Below, piece by piece: positions 42,601 through 55,974 of a stretch of DNA of 64,000 bases. Origin of the DNA: Hoplostethus atlanticus (taxonomy: Eukaryota; Chordata; Actinopteri; Trachichthyiformes; Trachichthyidae); the NCBI GenBank assembly GCA_034670405.1, contig JAXDDX010000004.1, positions 3,826,001-3,890,000 on the forward strand, in the 5' to 3' direction. The translations under genes were made by a program, and so were the position numbers. Numbering within the stretch: the stretch's first letter is position 1; each line of letters begins with the position of its first letter. The notes below the pieces were generated by a model. The model saw only the letters and a list, made by a program, of their open reading frames with translations, searched no databases and was not told the origin of the DNA.

Positions 42601-44488
42601 CGTGAAAAGACGGCCGGGATGGGACTGATCGAGTGCAGCTCTGACTTTGAAGTTGCTTGGAAAGCTGCGGAACCAGCACACAACTGTGAGAGTGTAAACC
42701 CCTATGCAGTGACTGACACTGACTTACATAGCACTATAGGACAAACCGTACCTCATACAAATCAGACCTCATTCGGAAAAGCAGCATCAGCAAACGGTGA
42801 GAATAATGGTATGAGTCCTGGTTCCTCTCCTGCCATTTTACATCTTCCTCTCCATTGCCAAAGCCAGATCTGTGGCAGGGCATCTTGGACCAACAATGGC
42901 TCTCACCAAGGATCTATTTTAAGTGGGAACCTTGGGAAAACCACAGACATGGTGACTGAATCACTCCAGCAGAGCAGAGCAGAGGAGCAGGTCAGCAGCA
43001 GTCCCACCACAGAGGAAAGAAAGGCGATGCTAGTCATCAGGAGCACAGACAGAGCGGTGTTTTCTGACCACACAGACAAATGGACTGAAAGCACCCAGTC
43101 TCCCTCGGCCTCTCTCCGCCACAGCACTGCAGGAAAACAGGGGACATGCCTAGGGGTCTCCCTGGCCCTCTCGGGGGTGAAATACCACGGGGAGTTTCTT
43201 TCCAGAGAGTCAGGAGAGGCGGTGGAGGAGGCCTGGGAGCTGCTGAGCCCTGGAGGGAAGGACGCACCTCCAAGGGAAGGTTCACTGTGTGACCCGTACC
43301 TCTCTGGTCCTCCTGGGGCCCCACCCCAGAGTAGGAAAGGAGATATGGATGCTTTCCTGAAATCAGAGGGATCAGAAGGGCAGGGGGAAGACCAGCTCAT
43401 TGAGGTGGATGGCTGGTGTCACCTGCCTCGGTTCCCTGTCAAGTCTTCCAGGGCCAACGAGAAGGCCACCCAGGCCTGCTGGGGGCTGTCGGAGGCAGAG
43501 GTGCATGTCTGGGGGGCTCAGATCCTGCTGGCCCTCGAGAGCCTGCATCAGCAAGGCATCCTGTGTCGGGACCTCAACCCTAAAAACATACTGCTCACCA
43601 GCAATGGTGAGTTCATCAAATACCTGCAAGACTCTGGATGAGGAAAACCACAACTCTTTTGATTTTGACTTAACATAATATGTCTTCACAGGAAAGGTGT
43701 GTTTGACTTTTTTTGGTCAGTGGAGTGAAGTTCAGTCAGAGATCAGCTCCAAAGCAATGGAACAGATGTACTGTGCTCCAGGTAAACATATGTATTAAAC
43801 TCTTGGTATAACTTGCCACCTAGTGGCGAGAGACAGTCTGTCCACCATCATAGGTTAACTACTGAATGTATGGTGTGGAAGAAAAAAAAATTTGTTTAAC
43901 TTTTTTTTCCACATCCATTTTCAAGAAATACTGATCATGACTAAAACTAAACCTGATTTATTGTTGGCCAACAGAAATTGGGGGGGTCTCCAAGATTACA
44001 GAAGCTTGTGATTGGTGGAGTCTGGGGGCTTTACTGTTCGAACTTCTGACGGGAATGGTAAGCAAAGTCTCTGCAAAGCATGTTCGGTCCCATACAGTAA
44101 AGCCCATGACTATGCCATTCACATTATTCTTGCACGTTGTGCTATTGCTATGGCTACTCATGCAAACTGCGCCCTGTGCCTCCAGCCCCTGTGGCAGCTC
44201 CATCCTGCAGGAATACACTCTCACACCCAGCTGCTCATCCCCGACCACCTGAGCACTGCAGCTGCATCCCTGCTCACTGAGGTAAGGCTTTAGCGTTGGA
44301 CACACACACACACACACACACATGGCCCATTCGATGCTTGCCTATAGTAGCAACACTGTCCATTGTATGCTCCACAGTTGCTTCAGTTTGATGCTGGCTA
44401 TCGCCTGGGTTCTGGAGGAGGAGGTGTGAGTGACATCATGTGTCATCCCTTCTTCAGTGCTGTCTCCTGGAAAGCTCTGAGCTGCTAG
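39674..44488 (+). CDS. rps6kl1: ribosomal protein S6 kinase-like 1 (MIT-domain pseudokinase)
   Basis: Ten exons: 39674-39809, 40126-40250, 40752-40844, 41041-41088, 41727-41859, 42110-43606, 43692-43781, 43975-44057, 44186-44281 and 44378-44488, giving 803 residues. The N-terminal MIT domain ('[17 protein letters not shown]', '[16 protein letters not shown]') should bind ESCRT-type tails. The kinase part keeps the Lys in 'ETFVVK', '[19 protein letters not shown]', '[21 protein letters not shown]' and '[18 protein letters not shown]'. The DFG Asp is replaced ('[10 protein letters not shown]'), as in human (LTYFGQ), so catalysis is doubtful. A single 1.5-kb exon inserts about 400 poorly conserved residues between the lobes, which makes the protein longer than the human one. 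The exon ending at 40844 uses a GC donor (AAG|GCAAGA). The start at 39674 is by homology; an upstream start is not excluded. Poly(A) signal AATAAA is at 44928-44933. Confidence 0.92.
44302..44322. repeat. CA microsatellite in last rps6kl1 intron
   Basis: Ten CA units between exons 44186-44281 and 44378-44488. Confidence 0.9.
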
Positions 44489-46171
44489 TGGGTCTACCTT
44501 CAGCCCTGATCCCTCTGCTGCACAGGAGGAGAAGAGGAGCCTTCCCCAAAGCCCCAGCGTCCTCATGTGGCCAAAACGGATGCAGGCCCAGATCCCGGCT
44601 TCCTTTGCACTGTGCTTCCCAAAGAAAAATGACACAGTAAATACTGAAACCAGAATGAAACCAGTGAACCGAGTCCCTTCAACAATGTGTAATGAATGGG
44701 TTTGTTACTTCCACTTATCAAAGAGACTCTAGCCTCTTAATATAGGAACTGAAAGTAACTTTGAAGCAGCTTTGACATTATTGTTACATTGTACAGTAAT
44801 GTATCCATGCATATCAACTTCATTATCACCATGCATGAACACGGATGCCTCTTCTTGAATATTGACCATTATGAATTTTTGGACTGTCTGCCAATGAAAA
44901 TATAGTTGTCAAACAGGGGCATTAGGCAATAAAAAAGTACCTCTTTTGTGTTTCCCTGATATTCTGCTCTGGGTGTGTGTCTTTGCATGTGAAGATTAAT
45001 CTCATCAACAAGCCATGGTCCTGGGGAAGATCTGAAACCATTGTAATTTTATCACTGGAAATATAGATTTCACACTTAAACATTGTTAATATGTTGTGAT
45101 CTTGGACAGCTATGTATACAGCTAAGTATACAGTAGATTTGTGAACATGAATTTCTCCCAAAGCTAAACCCAGGTGACTGCTGACCATTTAGAGGAAACA
45201 AATTTTGCAGGAATATGAACACATTTTCTGGCTGCAGTTGTTGGCACTACAACAAATACTGAGTCCATTAAGCTCTGCTCTCATCTCATCACTGTGAAAA
45301 GGTTTTATCTCATGACATCACATGACTTTTCTTGGCCCTTCGGTTTGTAGCTTTTGGAGATGCTTGCGTTCATTTGTACCGAACTGTCTTAGATCACTGG
45401 AACATGAATTTTACTTCAGGATGGGGTCTGACATTTACGTATGCTCGACTCCAAATAATTTTCATCTTCTTCTTACATATTTCATGTGTCAAGTGAACCA
45501 ATTTTGGGGAATGGCAAAAATAATTCTGTTACATCTATGTGTTGGATCTATTCTTATAATCTCAGCTAGCCAGAGTGCCTATTTGTAAGCAGGCTGGCAC
45601 AAACAGCAACACTTATGTTGAGTAATGCAGCTCAGGTTTTATTGTTTAAAATGTTTTAAATAGTCACTTTCTTACACAGCATAAAGAGAATTATCCTCAT
45701 TTGTTGTTGAACCAGATGACAAATGCTCAGAGGAATTCTTTACTTAGGACATCTTAGGACATGTTTCTTGGTTTGTAGCCCAACTTGGGATAATTGTTCT
45801 TCTCTCACCAAAAATAATGAAATGATAATATGCAGTTTAGCTAAGTTTGCCATTCATCTCACAATAAGTTGAAAATTACTCCGTTGTATGTAGAAAATGG
45901 CATATGGCGCACATGAATTATACAATATCCTTTTTGATATAGAGACCAGTACCACTGAAACCCCAATTCACTCTCCAGAATAGCACCAAACCTTTAATTA
46001 TTTCCAGCCATGCAAAAGTCCAGTGCACACCTCACTTTCTCTCCAAAAATCCTTTTTTCTAGTTACCAATACAATAATAAATCAATTGCCATTACAGTAT
46101 GTTCATCCGCAGGGTACAGCCACTGTTTGCAAAGGGCGGTTTGTTTGTTGGGGCCTGGAGGTGCCAAGGGT
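44489..46171. other. convergent 3' ends of rps6kl1 (+) and dlst (-)
   Basis: The rps6kl1 poly(A) signal is at 44928-44933. A minus-strand AATAAA (complement of about 45637-45642) can serve dlst. Between them no gene is recognised. Confidence 0.5.
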
Positions 46172-49100
46172 TCACATGTCCAGGAGCAAGACTCGGGGGT
46201 CCTCCACTATTGACTTGATCTTGCGCAGGAAAGTGACTGCCTCTCTGCCGTCAATCAAACGATGATCGTACGTCAGGGCAACATACATCATGGGACGGAT
46301 TTCCACCTGGAGGACAGGAGGTGGTTGAGACAAGTTTAGAATGCGCTCAGCAAGTATTCTGTTGCTAAATGGGTTGCTAAATGTCTGTATACGGCTGTGT
46401 CTTGGCATGCTGAACATAAAACAAGCATATGCACGTTAAAATTGCGCAATCAAGTTGCGCAAACACAAACCTTGCCCCCGACAGCAACAGGCCTGTCAAA
46501 GATACCATGCATGCCCAAAATGGCAGACTGTGGGGGGTTGATGATAGGTGTGCCGAACATGGACCCAAACACTCCACCATTGCTGATGGTGAAGGTTCCT
46601 CCATCCATGTCCTCAACAGCCAGCTCGTTCTTACGGGCCTACAAACAAACATCCACAATATCAAGACATAAACATAAGGAAACTGCTTATTTGACTTTAA
46701 AATAAATAAATAATATAATATATATTACCTTTTCTCCCAACATATTGATGGCCTTCTCAATGTCGGTAAAGTTCATTCCTTCTGCTCCTCGGATTACAGG
46801 AACCACCAGGCCCTGAGAGAAAAAAAGTCAAAAGTCACATGACTGAGCTTGCTAGCTGTTACATTAGCGACAAGTGAACTATTAAGTACCGACACACAAC
46901 ATTACTGTCTACGTTTAATTTGTTTGTCTTACCTTTGGCGTGGCCACAGCCACACTGATGTCAACATAGTCCCTGTACACAATCTCTTTGGTTGTGTCAT
47001 CAATTACTAAACAGAAAAAGAGGGTGCAAAACATGTACATTGAATAAAAGGTCTGTACACACTGTAAAATCATCCATCATTACTTTAGCCCACAAGATTC
47101 ATTTATTTAATGCATGTATCATTTTCTGTTTCGTGCAAGTAAGCTGTGGGAGTTCAACCACGGGCTATTTCAGATGTTTAAAACCTAGCAGTAAAGACGA
47201 GCCCTGCTTCATTGTGGTTAGTCTAAATAGGTCAGGTGGTATCGGGGGAGTAAATAAGTCAGTGTGAGGTTTTGAGGCTTTGCAATGGAAGATACTGAAG
47301 CCTAAAATCATGTTCTTCACCACATGTTCTTCATACATCTCTAATGACTTGACACCACACATGTAGAGCCATATTAAAAGATCACAAACAGGGCTCTCTC
47401 AGAGCTGTTATTTAAGGTGAAATCCATACCAGCATTGACAGCGGGTTGGTCGACCAGTGCGTAGGCTGCAGCCTTCACAAACGCAGACATGAAGCCCAGC
47501 TTGATGTTATGCTTTTTCAGGAAGGCGTCTTTGTAAGTCTTCCTCATCTCTGTGATGTTGCTGTGGAGTGATTGCAACAAAATTAAAACATGGGCCAATA
47601 AATAACATTTCAATGTGAGTAATGATGCACAAACAGGGTCAAAGCCCACAGGAAACTAGAGCATGGGCTGTTTTTGTAACACTTTGGTTAATATTCTTGA
47701 CTTTTGAATTTAATAGTGGTTCTGACAAAAGATGAAAAACTAATGAAAACTAAACCAGCCAACTAGAGTACCAAGATGGGGGTTTAAATACAAATTCACA
47801 CAAACATAGAGAGTAAATGCTTATTAGGAGGCATTTATTTCCTAGTGCAGCTTACTCTTACTTTGAAAATCTGCATTTGATCACAATGAAACATAAATTT
47901 CATGTTCATGTTGTCTGTCATATATGAGGGTCAATCATTGTCAATTATGTACACTACTTGAAACTGGCTACAGATATTTGAGTAATATTCTCGAAATGCA
48001 TTTTCAAAATGGTTACGGGTTTGTTGTGTGTACAATGAACAACTTCTGAACTCATGTTCATTTAAAAATGCTATTTAATTGAAATATGACAATCTATGCT
48101 CTATGCTTAGTTTTGTAATCCATCCTTAATAAATGGTGTATTTAGCATTATTTAAGATAATTCGTATTTTATTGTTAACTATCAAATAATTAAAATATTT
48201 TTGTCTTTTAACAGTTTATTAAGGATTAGTAGATGCCATACATTATTTTATTTGAACATTATTTATTTGAACATTAATATAATAAAAAAAAGATATATGG
48301 TAACATAGCTGATAAGAGATGATAACAGCTTTCTGATTACGTTAGTATGATTAACAAATTATTTGTAAAACATTAATAAACATTTTTTGGGTCGCTATTA
48401 TAAAGTTGCAACTGATGTTTCCTGTAGTTAGTAAATGGTTAATGTGCCTTTGTAAAGCATCAATACACACTATTTTAGCCAACTTGGGGGTCTTCTTTCC
48501 ACTTTGGGATAATAAACATTAAAACAACGACCATGCAAAACGGAGTATAGCACCCACAACAGTAAGCACGCCAGCATAAATCACCAAAGCTGGGAAACAA
48601 TAGCACACTACTGAAATACGGATTAAATAAATGAAGCTTCAGGGTGCTTCAGGGTATGTTGTTGTTATAATAATAATAATAAATTATCATTTATTAAGGA
48701 TTAGGTTACTGTTACCAATGGCTCTTGTTCAAGTTGTATTGGTATATTAAGCCTCTCTGTGAAAACCTTTAAATACTGTAATCATTTTCTTTGAAATACA
48801 GGTGATACATTTCACATCATTTTCAAGAAAAAAATATATGTTATGGCTAAAAAATAAAGCTGGTACAGGTCATGGTGAATTAATGCTATTGACATTGGCC
48901 TGCTAATCGTTTCACCGTTGCTCACCGTTCTCTTGTATCTCTCTTTTTAATTGTTTGTTTTCCTGTCTCTAATCCTGTTGAAGCTCTAGGGTTTCTCCGC
49001 TAACGTAATTAGCCCCTCCCAAGACACACACTCTCCGAGAAAGGAGAGAAGAAGCGATAAAAATCTTCACTTTCTGGAGCCTGTAAATCTTATTGGGCTG

Positions 49101-52100
49101 TCATAAAAGCCCATATCGGTTGAGGCAGCTCTCCCACTCAGAGCGCAGGTCTCTGTGGGCCCCTGCAGATGCTCCAGCCTCCTGCTCTGACTAGCTCCTT
49201 CGGCTCCAGATGAGCCCTAGCCTGGGAAGTCTTCCTCCAGACCGTCAATGTCAATCTAATTAGGATACACAGAAAACCCTGAATAGCCGAAAGCTGACAC
49301 CACACATTTGCGGGGAAAAGAAATCCTCAAAGTGTCCTCTTCAGCACAGGGGGCAAGCGCGGACAATAACATTTCCTTGTAAATTAATAAAACCTGTTTT
49401 AACAATTCTTATCTTCGTTTTAGATGGCATTACGACCAAATATTTACATTCCAGTGTGTAAGAGGCTATCAGGTTTCAAAAAGCTTTTCCTATTGGGCAG
49501 ATTCCAATCTATAACCATTTGCGCCAGTGTTGTCTCAACTGTTCACACTTAAAACAAAAAGGGAAAAAACGCTCATATTTCCTAACTTTTCCACATAGAC
49601 TATCTTCTTTTACATTTTTCAGATACTTATAAAAAATATTTTTTATTCGGCTTAAGATTTCCAGACTCTAGTCCCTGTTGTAAATGTACACATTTTTACC
49701 TAATGGGTGTTACCTCAATGTAGTGTAATGTAGCAAGACTCATTGCCAATTTAACATCTCGAATAGTGTTGGTGGCTTGATATGTAGGTCAGCTAATCTT
49801 GAATTTCCTACCTCATGTCGACCTCATTAAATGTAGTCAACATTGCGCAGGTGTTCTGGGCTTCCTTCAGTCTCTGGGCGATTCTCAGTCTCATGCGGTT
49901 AATCTTAACCTGATGGACAAAATATAAGAGTGATAAAAAATGTCAATAGAATAAATCTTTGTCAACCGTTTTGCTTTGTTACTTCTGTTAACTGTGTAAC
50001 AAATCCTAGCCACTATCACATCCACCTTAACATAATTTGGATCATTTTTGCATCTTACCCTGCTCTCTGTCCTGGCTGCTTTAGTCCCTCCCTCTGCCTG
50101 GGCCACCGGGGCAGCTCTAGCAGCAGTGGGCTTGATGGCTGAAACTATGACAAAGAGGTGAAGAAGCTGTTAGTATCCCTTAACAGCAGTTTAGCGACAA
50201 GCCACTGTCTACAGAAAGAGGGAAAATGATTTATCATGTTCCCTAGATCAAGAGAACACACAGGTCAAGCCAAACACTTCTCACATGACACAGACCGTCT
50301 GTCTGATGACAACTAACCTGGTTTGGTGTCCATAGCATGTGCTGGCACAGGTGGCACCGGGGGCATAGTGGTGGGAACGGGGCCCACAGCCGAGGGGGGA
50401 GGAGGGGCAGCAGCAGGTGGTGGAGGGGCTGCAGCAGCAGGGGCCTCGGCTTTTGGAGCCTCTGCAGCTTTTGGAGCGCCAGCTAAGGGCACAGAAGTGC
50501 ACAGATAAATTAGTGAGAAGCACAGATAACTAACTTTAACATTTCCTTCTTTTCAGTACAAATTCAGTTTTACAAACCTCCTTTCCGAAGCTTGAAGAGA
50601 GGTGTTCCTCCCTCTACTTTCCCTCCATCAGGGATCAAAAGCTCCTCAATCACTCCAGAAGCAGGAGAGGGAACCTGCACTGATGTCTAATGACCAGGAA
50701 AGGAATAAATAAAATTAAATTGTAATTATTGCTTGTTTTGGATGGCAATGCAAAAAGTGCTTGGATGTTTGTTTACTCAAGTATGGCTGGATTTCATTTT
50801 GCCAACCAAACTGCTAGAATTCCAATGTGTGCAACCATTTATTTAAGCATAGGCTCATGTAACATCTTGAATCAATGTTTATGTTAGACAACAAAATTTG
50901 ATAACAAAAAAAATAAATATACACTGTCAGAGGGGAGGTTTGGAATGTTTACTGATTAGGGGACAAAGCAACATGCACAAATTATTTTATTCCTCTAGTC
51001 TGGGAGGCTTTGAACTTCCCATGCAAAACCCGGCTATTACCAGTTAGCACAAGCACAGTTAGTGTGTATGACATTAAATTGGCTATACCTTATCAGTCTC
51101 AATTTCGCACACCACCTCATCCTCAGCGACAGTGTCTCCAACAGCTGTAAGGAGAGAACACAGTTTCGTTGCTCAAGGGTCTTTTGTTTAGATATGCTGC
51201 GATGAGGCAAATCTCTGTTTAAGGTAACTAATATCTGAACAGAATACAAAATTACCTTTTTCCCACCTCACGTCCCCCTCTGTGACAGATTCTGCAAACG
51301 CAGGGGTCTTGACTGTGACAACTTCATTCCCTAGAGAACAACGACAAGAGAAAGCAAATGGGTTGATCACTCCATACATCAGTGGTGACGTTGCAAACTG
51401 AGACTATTAATTCAGACACAAGGGTAAAATGAAAGGCATGCAGGCTGATACATACCGTATGCTACAGATGTCCTGAAGTACTGGATTTGGAAGACACTGG
51501 ACCGTGGATCACTTTTACTGAAGATAAAAACACAGACAGTCAATAGAACTAAGGTTGAAGAATGGCTATCCATCCAAGTATACTGAAAAGAGTAAAGAAT
51601 AATAAGTTCACTCTGACTGTTTGGCTTGCATGTGCCATGGCACTGTCATGCCAAGGTCACACGCCTAGTGTGTGTGTGTGTGTGTGTATTGCCACATGCT
51701 CCATTTAATAAATCATTAAAATTATACAGGACGACTGGTGGACAGAGATGCTGATAATTGTAAGACAGACATGTGACAGTGTAAATGTGACAGGGTAATG
51801 AAAGTGATAGGAGGACGAGACAATTTGTGAGGCACAATGATTGCCTCAAGACTTTCCATGACAGCAAATGAATGACTCGTCCATCAGATCTGTGGAGTGA
51901 AGGGCTGTCAATTGAATACTCAAAACTCTCCTTACGAAACTACTTTATCTCTACAAAGAATATGGCGTTTGGTGTGTGTAGTACTTACACATTTTTGTTG
52001 AGAGTGATAGCATGGCTAGCAGACAGAGCTGAGGGTAACATGACAAGAGAAGCATGTGACTGACTTCTCAGAGAAGGATTACTCAGAAGCAAAAGGTCAC

Positions 52101-53248
52101 AGAAATGTTTACGTTTTAAGACTCAATCCCTGACCAGCAAGCACACATACCTGCCGTGGCCCGACGAGCTAAGACATTATTGCCCTGTCAAAAGAAACAA
52201 TCAAGCATTGCAGGAAATTTGTCATTTTCACTCTAAATGCAACATTATTATACACATGAACCTTATCATAGTATTTAGAGTGCTAACATTGTCAATAGAA
52301 TTAAGATGGTAAGCCTATCAAGTGTAAATAAAAACAGGGTATGCTTAGGTCATGAGCAAAGGGCAATAGGAAATTAAATGAATGACATAAGAAGTGAGAG
52401 AATTCAAAGTTCTGGGTCAAAGGTCATTACTATGCTTTGCACCATGCCCTTTGACATAATCAATAATACTGTGCATCAGGTAGCTTTTGTAGTTTTGCAT
52501 GAAACCCTAAAATAGCACAACATTAGGAACTGTTATTTAATCCGTGCAGTTTATCTATGTTAAAGTTCCCTGCTCTAGCTATCTTTGCCATGCAAACTAC
52601 TATAAACGGTGGTTTGCCGACATTTGACTTTGAACCACCGTCTTACTATCTCGCTAATATAAACATGAAGAGTTAACTTAATCAATACACATGAAAAAAG
52701 GCAATACGGTGCCGCCAGTTTTGCTATATTGTGTGGATTTGTCCCTGCATAAACCTCAAAATGACCTCAGCAAGCCAGCTAGCTGACCTAAGCTACCCAT
52801 ACATTTAGCTAACTGTGTGGCTTGCTATAGCTAGCTAAATAATGTTAGACAAGTTTATGTTCCTGTTTCATCAACATGGCCCGGTACCTACTACTAACCA
52901 AACACCTTTGATATTCATGTCAAAACACGAGACCAAACTGCACAGAGGACACTGCTTTCAACTTTAATAGACACTGCACCAAAGATTTGGGAAGAAAAGT
53001 GTCATACTGTCCTTGGCTCACAATGTTACGGCCTATCCGTGGCCTGCAGTAGCTAGCTGGCTAACGCTAGCTCTTCCAGCTGCCCAGGCAGAGGCTGTGC
53101 CTTCAGCCACCGGCAGCAACAGCAACGTGCCCTTTCACAACAAGTAACAATAACAAATCACGCTTTCTACGTGCTTGTTGCCTACCTGGCGGATGGCAGA
53201 GAGGGAACGACCAAAATTGCTGGTGAGACACCGGGAATGGGATAGCAT
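46172..53248 (-). CDS. dlst: dihydrolipoyllysine-residue succinyltransferase, E2 of the 2-oxoglutarate dehydrogenase complex
   Basis: Fifteen exons (complement): 53248-53186, 52184-52151, 52028-51989, 51517-51456, 51330-51256, 51144-51089, 50686-50578, 50482-50318, 50144-50059, 49909-49812, 47560-47430, 47006-46933, 46812-46729, 46638-46471 and 46306-46172, all in phase, giving 459 residues (human about 453). An Arg/Ser-rich mitochondrial presequence ('[19 protein letters not shown]') comes first. The lipoyl domain follows ('[19 protein letters not shown]', lipoyl Lys in 'CEIETDKTSV'), then an Ala/Pro-rich linker (exon 50482-50318) and the acyltransferase core ('[19 protein letters not shown]', '[19 protein letters not shown]', '[19 protein letters not shown]'). 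The active-site motif is '[10 protein letters not shown]' with His and Asp. It transfers succinyl from E1 to CoA in the TCA cycle. The complete motif set indicates a functional gene. The intron between exons 49909-49812 and 47560-47430 is unusually long (2.25 kb). Confidence 0.97.
51665..51690. repeat. TG microsatellite in a dlst intron
   Basis: About ten TG units in the intron between dlst exons 51989-52028 and 51456-51517. Confidence 0.9.
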
Positions 53249-53531
53249 GGTGGCTGTGTGACAGCAACCTGTCAGCGGGAGGAAGGCTCCGGTCACACGG
53301 AAAGGCTAATCCCACGCAAAAACTGAGGAAGTTGTGTGGGATGAACCAAGTGCTCCAGCTGGAGGGGGGGGGGGTCGCTGTCACTGACAGGTTGTACCAT
53401 AGTCAAGGCACCTGTTTCCTCACTCCACAGATCTCTCCCCTTCTTGAAATAGGCTACAGAGGAATCCAAACCCAACTCCAACCAGTCTCACAGAGGACTG
53501 ATAAAAACGGTGCGGTAAAGAACGCATAACA

Positions 53532-53566
53532 GAATAGAATAGAATAGAATAGAATAGAATAGAATT
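53532..53566. repeat. AGAAT pentanucleotide tandem repeat
   Basis: Seven copies of AGAAT/GAATA just upstream of the dlst promoter. Confidence 0.95.
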
Positions 53567-53635
53567 ATCTACTATGAATGATTGTTCTTATGATAGGCTT
53601 AGTCATGGTTAAATTCATACTTACACGGTCATTAA

Positions 53636-53730
53636 AAGATAAGATAAGATAAGATGAGATAAGATCACATCAGATCAGATCAGATAGATCAGATAAGATG
53701 AAACTTTATTGATCCTTTATTGACAGGGCC
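53636..53730 (-). mobile_element. LINE tail with GATAA/GATCA repeats (antisense)
   Basis: Degenerate AGATAAGAT and CAGATCAGAT units precede GATGAAACTTTATTGATCCT, the standard 3' junction of a fish non-LTR retroposon. Confidence 0.7.
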
Positions 53731-53984
53731 AAGAGTAGAAAAAGGATAACAATAAACCGAAAACAATGAAGATTAAAGATACAGCGTCCTCATCATGCTT
53801 ATATCGAGTTCCTATTGTCAAGAAACAATTCCCACGATGTTGGCCACTTACAGAGTTACAGATGAGTAATTAGTAGTAAGAAGTATTTTTCTACCATCGC
53901 TTCACAAGCTTTCATCAACTTTGAAACCCACTAGTTACTTCGACTACTACTACTTCTACTACCTCCACAGTACAGGGCATCCAC

Positions 53985-54161
53985 TCAACCTGATTCCCTC
54001 TGACACTATGAGGGTCTGCCAGAGACAGAGATTTGCCAATGGCCACCTAAGAGCTTTTAGATGGCCACGCCCCAACTCCGGTAGATGCATCGACGCTCGC
54101 GCACTCATCACTCAGCGCAACTCAGTCCGCGTGCAGGCCATCAGCTCGGCGGACGCAACAG
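53985..54161 (+). other. candidate noncoding first exon of prox2
   Basis: A GC-richer segment ends with a good donor, GCAACAG|GTAAGA (intron from 54162). The prox2 coding exon begins after an acceptor (TTACTTTTCAG, exon from 55920), so an upstream exon is expected, and this is the best candidate. It contains an open frame of about 50 codons ('MRVCQRQRFANGHLRAF') with no recognisable feature, so I treat it as UTR. Confidence 0.4.
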
Positions 54162-55974
54162 GTAAGATCTCAGCAGTGTTGCTCGATTCTCTGAAACAGG
54201 GGGACCATGGGAGGGTGTCACTGTGCATGCCTGCAGCTCGTTTTAGTGATATTTGATTAGTGAGAGGCTTCATTGGTTAATGTTTTTCCTACTATGATTT
54301 TTGTATGATTGGCAAAACAAAAAATAACATTAGTTTTCCCCCGCATAGGCCTTAAGGCAAATTGAGTTCCTCAGCTCAAATGTTTCAATTGTGTTTTTTA
54401 ACAATCAAAAACAGCAATTGTTTTTGTTTCAGTGGATTATCTATGACTTGAGTTCATTTTTGTAAAGGTATCAGGTCACATGGTTAAACAGAATAGCCTG
54501 TTCATTCATTTGATATAGTTCCACATATAAATTAGGGCTTAATTTACAATAGTTGAATACTGGTTTCCATCTTCGGGAAGTGGGCATCAACTAATTCATC
54601 ATTTTGCCTTTTACGGAAATAAACTGTAGGCCTATGGGCTGTTGTCTTGCAGGGAATTTTAAAAACCTAATAGAGTTGTAGAATAATGAGATTATATATT
54701 AATTCTCATGTAGCTTTACAAACAAATCATACGGTATTTTACTTTCACTTTTTACTTGATATTCTGCCAAGGCAATTACTTTAAAATTGCTCTTACTGAT
54801 TTTATGTTTATTTTCCATCTTTCAAACAGGAAAAAATAGAAGTTGGTCTTGTTGATTTTTGTGAATTATTGAAATAGAATCCACTGCCTAACTGAGAAAT
54901 GTAAAGTTTTGCCTGCTTTAAAGTATGAGCACAGCAAAAATAAATATAAAAAAAAATCTGAATGCTCTTTTTCTCTGTTCAGACATTATAATTGTAAGTT
55001 ATCATTAAAGATGGATATACCAGCAGCTTCATAATACATTTTTAAATGGGTGTCAATAATGCACTTGTAGCCCATTGTGTGATTCAGTATATCTAATAGA
55101 ACAGCAAAACTTGTACGCTCTTAAGGGGAATGGAGCCAGTGACCATAGTATTACAATCATTACAATCATTACAATCAAGGTCCATGAATCCATGAATTAA
55201 GTACGTTGTTTTTTTGTTTTTTTGTTTATCAGTTTTAAATCTGATCATTGAACCTGTTAGTCATTCATTAAGGTGAAAAGTATAAAAAGATGAAGAGATT
55301 TTCATGATACTTTCACTTGTTAATAATGTATGTACAGTGCCGTTTCTCATCCATGGTCTTTTCCTTTCATGTACTGAAATTTACGATTTATGGGTGTACC
55401 ACAAATACTCTTTTTATCCTTTGTGTTAACCAACATTGTGAACTGAAGGTGAAAGGATACATAAGAAGGCATTCCCTTATTCCTCAAGATCATGGAAATT
55501 TATTTTACAAATCTGAGGATCTTTGACATTCCAAACTATGAAGATAATTAATAATGTTGCTTGCTAAAGTAATTGTTATAATACCACAAAGGTAATTTCA
55601 AGTTTTCTAGATGAAATGACAGCATTGCCTGTGAAGGTTATAACCACTAGTTTTTTTAAATCTTTTTACAACTTAATATACTTCTTCATTGCTATTCCAG
55701 GCATAAAGAGCTGCTACACATTGCTTTTAAAATGGTATTACTGATAGACAGATAATGATGAAAGCAGATATTCAATAGATGAACAAGGAAGGGGGCTGCA
55801 CTTCTTTTTTTAACTTTCATGTTTCATGTTCATTATGTTTTACCTTACTTTATTTATTTTATTTATTGTGTTACATTGTGTATCAGATTAACGCTGTGTT
55901 GATGTTTCTTACTTTTCAGATTCTTACATTTTGCCTACTCTCAACCGAAGCCCTAAACAGTGTTCTCATTGAGC

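Larger units (their letters stand above)
53249..55919. other. dlst/prox2 divergent interval
   Basis: The dlst start (53248, minus) and the prox2 start (55975, plus) face away from each other. The interval holds pentanucleotide repeats, a LINE tail, a candidate 5' UTR exon of prox2 and, from 54250 to 55900, AT-rich DNA without exons, presumably intron 1 of prox2. Confidence 0.5.

Noticed and set aside
53921-54256. Protein-coding reading of the segment upstream of prox2
   Set aside because: It crosses a strong donor site (54162), and the frame shows no family feature. A noncoding first exon is the simpler reading.
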